From Acidianus ambivalens (GTDB lineage: Archaea > Thermoproteota > Thermoprotei_A > Sulfolobales > Sulfolobaceae), in assembly GCF_009729015.1 (NCBI RefSeq), contig NZ_CP045482.1, positions 1,050,001 through 1,114,000 of the forward strand: a DNA stretch of 64,000 nt, read 5' to 3'. Under the pieces are notes generated by a model. The model saw only the letters and a list, made by a program, of their open reading frames with translations, made no database searches and was not told where the DNA came from. The position numbers and the translations under genes are program-made. This document shows, piece after piece, positions 62,968 through 64,000 of the stretch; the first letter of the stretch is position 1, and each line of letters starts with the position of its first letter.

Positions 62968-64000
62968 TGAAAATTGAAAAAATATTTTTACAAAATTTTT
63001 TAAGCCATGAAAGTTCTGAAATTAACTTTAAAGGAAGTATAAATGCCATAGTTGGGCAAAATGGAGCTGGCAAAACATCAATAATAGATGGCATTGTATT
63101 TTCATTGTTTTCAGAAAGCTCTAGAGGAAATATAAAAAATTTAGTTAAAAAAGGTAAATCAACAGGGATAGTTCAAACCGAAATTAGAGACGGTAATAAT
63201 TTATACTTAATAAAAAGAGATATAGTAAATAGTTCTAACGATTTTATTGCAAAAAATAATATAGGCATTGCAAGAGGTAGAAAGGAAGTAGATAGAAAAA
63301 TCCAAGAGATATTAAAATTAGATAAGGATATTTTACTTTCTACAGTAATTATAAGGCAAGGAGAAATAGAAAATATATTTAAGGAACTGCCTGATGTTCT
63401 TAAAAAGATATTAAAAATAGAGAACTTAGAGAAATTAACTTCTTCCACAGGACCACTATACTCTGTTCTGAAAGAAATTGAGAGCGAACTAAAATACTTA
63501 GAAAATAGAAAAATTGAATACGAAAATAAGAAATTAGAAAAAGAAAAATTAGAAAAAGAAATTGAAGAGAGCAAGAAAAAATTAGAAGACCTTAAGATCA
63601 AAAAAATTGAGAAAGAAAAAGAGATAAAAGATAATTCAGCAAAATTTGATGAACTAAAAAGAAAAAGAGATAGATATTTGGAATTAACTGGTAGACTTTA
63701 TTCTTTAATTGAAAGAAAAAAATCTGTAGAAAAAGATGTTGATAACTATGATAAAATAAAAAGTGAAAAAGAAAAATTAGAAAAAGAAATTGAAGAAAAT
63801 AGCTATCTTGAAGGAGGAGAAAGCTTACTTAGCGAATTACATGAGTTAAGAAAATCTGAAAAGAGCTTAAAGGATCAATTAAATACCTTGGAAAAAGAAA
63901 TTGAAGAGTACGAGCAGAACTTAGCTAAAAAGAATAGCTTAGAAGATGACGCAAAAAGATATGAGGAATTAAAAGAGAGAAAGGAAAAAATAGAAGAGGC
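62967..64000 (+). CDS. rad50: Rad50 ATPase, N-terminal part (cut by the window end)
   Basis: SMC-like ATPase of the Mre11-Rad50 complex. The first ~344 residues are present: FLSHESSEINF and Walker A GQNGAGKTS (30-38), the Q-loop region around VIIRQGEIENI, then the start of a long, Lys/Glu-rich coiled coil. The zinc hook and C-terminal ATPase half lie beyond the window. nurA is expected to follow, by analogy with related genomes. Confidence 0.95.
   Translation, partial: MKIEKIFLQNFLSHESSEINFKGSINAIVGQNGAGKTSIIDGIVFSLFSESSRGNIKNLVKKGKSTGIVQTEIRDGNNLYLIKRDIVNSSNDFIAKNNIGIARGRKEVDRKIQEILKLDKDILLSTVIIRQGEIENIFKELPDVLKKILKIENLEKLTSSTGPLYSVLKEIESELKYLENRKIEYENKKLEKEKLEKEIEESKKKLEDLKIKKIEKEKEIKDNSAKFDELKRKRDRYLELTGRLYSLIERKKSVEKDVDNYDKIKSEKEKLEKEIEENSYLEGGESLLSELHELRKSEKSLKDQLNTLEKEIEEYEQNLAKKNSLEDDAKRYEELKERKEKIEE

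Overview
ORGANISM. The window is archaeal and almost certainly from a thermoacidophilic Sulfolobales crenarchaeote of the Acidianus/Sulfolobus type. Reasons: a Sul7d (Sso7d/Aho7-like) DNA-binding protein at 19522, the herA-mre11-rad50 operon, the XPB-Bax1 pair, an acryloyl-CoA reductase of the 3-hydroxypropionate/4-hydroxybutyrate type, archaeal-type PEP carboxylase, AT-rich DNA, and genes whose TATA box lies about 25-30 bp before the start codon (leaderless transcripts). The exact genus is inference. LAYOUT. 1-14 kb: nadB, two soluble periplasmic-binding-fold proteins, an MFS exporter with a perfect operator-like palindrome, a HipA-like protein, MscS, OsmC, a cell-surface cluster (beta-repeat envelope protein, membrane-anchored winged-helix regulator, small secreted proteins), an APC permease, an AAA-associated regulator-like protein, a VIT-family metal transporter with its own palindrome, and a UPF0282 metallo-hydrolase. 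14-22 kb: XPB helicase-Bax1 nuclease-HAD operon, a cobalamin-type radical SAM enzyme, Sul7d, a stand-alone ATP-cone protein followed by a candidate C/D box sRNA, a small HTH regulator, GNAT and pyruvate kinase. 22-34 kb: polyglucose metabolism. A tight minus-strand operon (GH57, glycogen synthase, an unknown protein, a ubiquitin-like sulfur-carrier protein, a HEAT-like repeat protein, a DAO-family oxidoreductase) faces a plus-strand operon (sugar nucleotidyltransferase, GH15 glucoamylase, debranching enzyme). 34-39 kb: acyl-CoA ligase, 3-hydroxyacyl-CoA dehydrogenase, zinc alcohol dehydrogenase, CBS protein, and an ABC ATPase with a frameshifted permease. 39.8-41.4 kb: a gene-poor stretch with a tRNA-Glu(UUC) carrying a 17-nt insertion in the D arm, an mtnA 5' fragment and another decayed frame. 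41.4-44.8 kb: an ECF-type vitamin or metal transporter. 44.8-50.3 kb: a graveyard of mobile and defence DNA: a two-repeat CRISPR relic fused to a truncated TnpB with a mutated catalytic site, a second inverted TnpB tail, a frameshifted nuclease-like gene, a small intact nuclease-like gene, a beheaded RelE toxin and a frameshifted membrane-protein remnant. 50.3-64 kb: YhfC-like membrane protein with ArsR regulator, PaREP1 protein, two unknown coupled genes, acryloyl-CoA reductase, amidase, PEP carboxylase, 1-Cys peroxiredoxin, NAD(P)HX repair enzyme with a second strong candidate C/D box sRNA just upstream, a rubrerythrin-like protein with an internal duplication, and herA-mre11-rad50 running off the end. 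HOW IT WORKS TOGETHER. The housekeeping content fits an aerobic, carbon-fixing acidophile that stores polyglucose, with carbon-fixation enzymes (acryloyl-CoA reductase, PEP carboxylase, hydroxyacyl-CoA dehydrogenase), DNA-end repair, oxidative-stress functions and NAD biosynthesis/repair. No complete, clearly new defence system is visible. The items most worth a second look are the two C/D sRNA candidates, the D-arm insertion in tRNA-Glu, the surface cluster with its transmembrane winged-helix regulator, the ubiquitin-like/HEAT/oxidoreductase genes inside the glycogen operon, the perfect operators at the MFS and VIT genes, and the CRISPR-TnpB scar.
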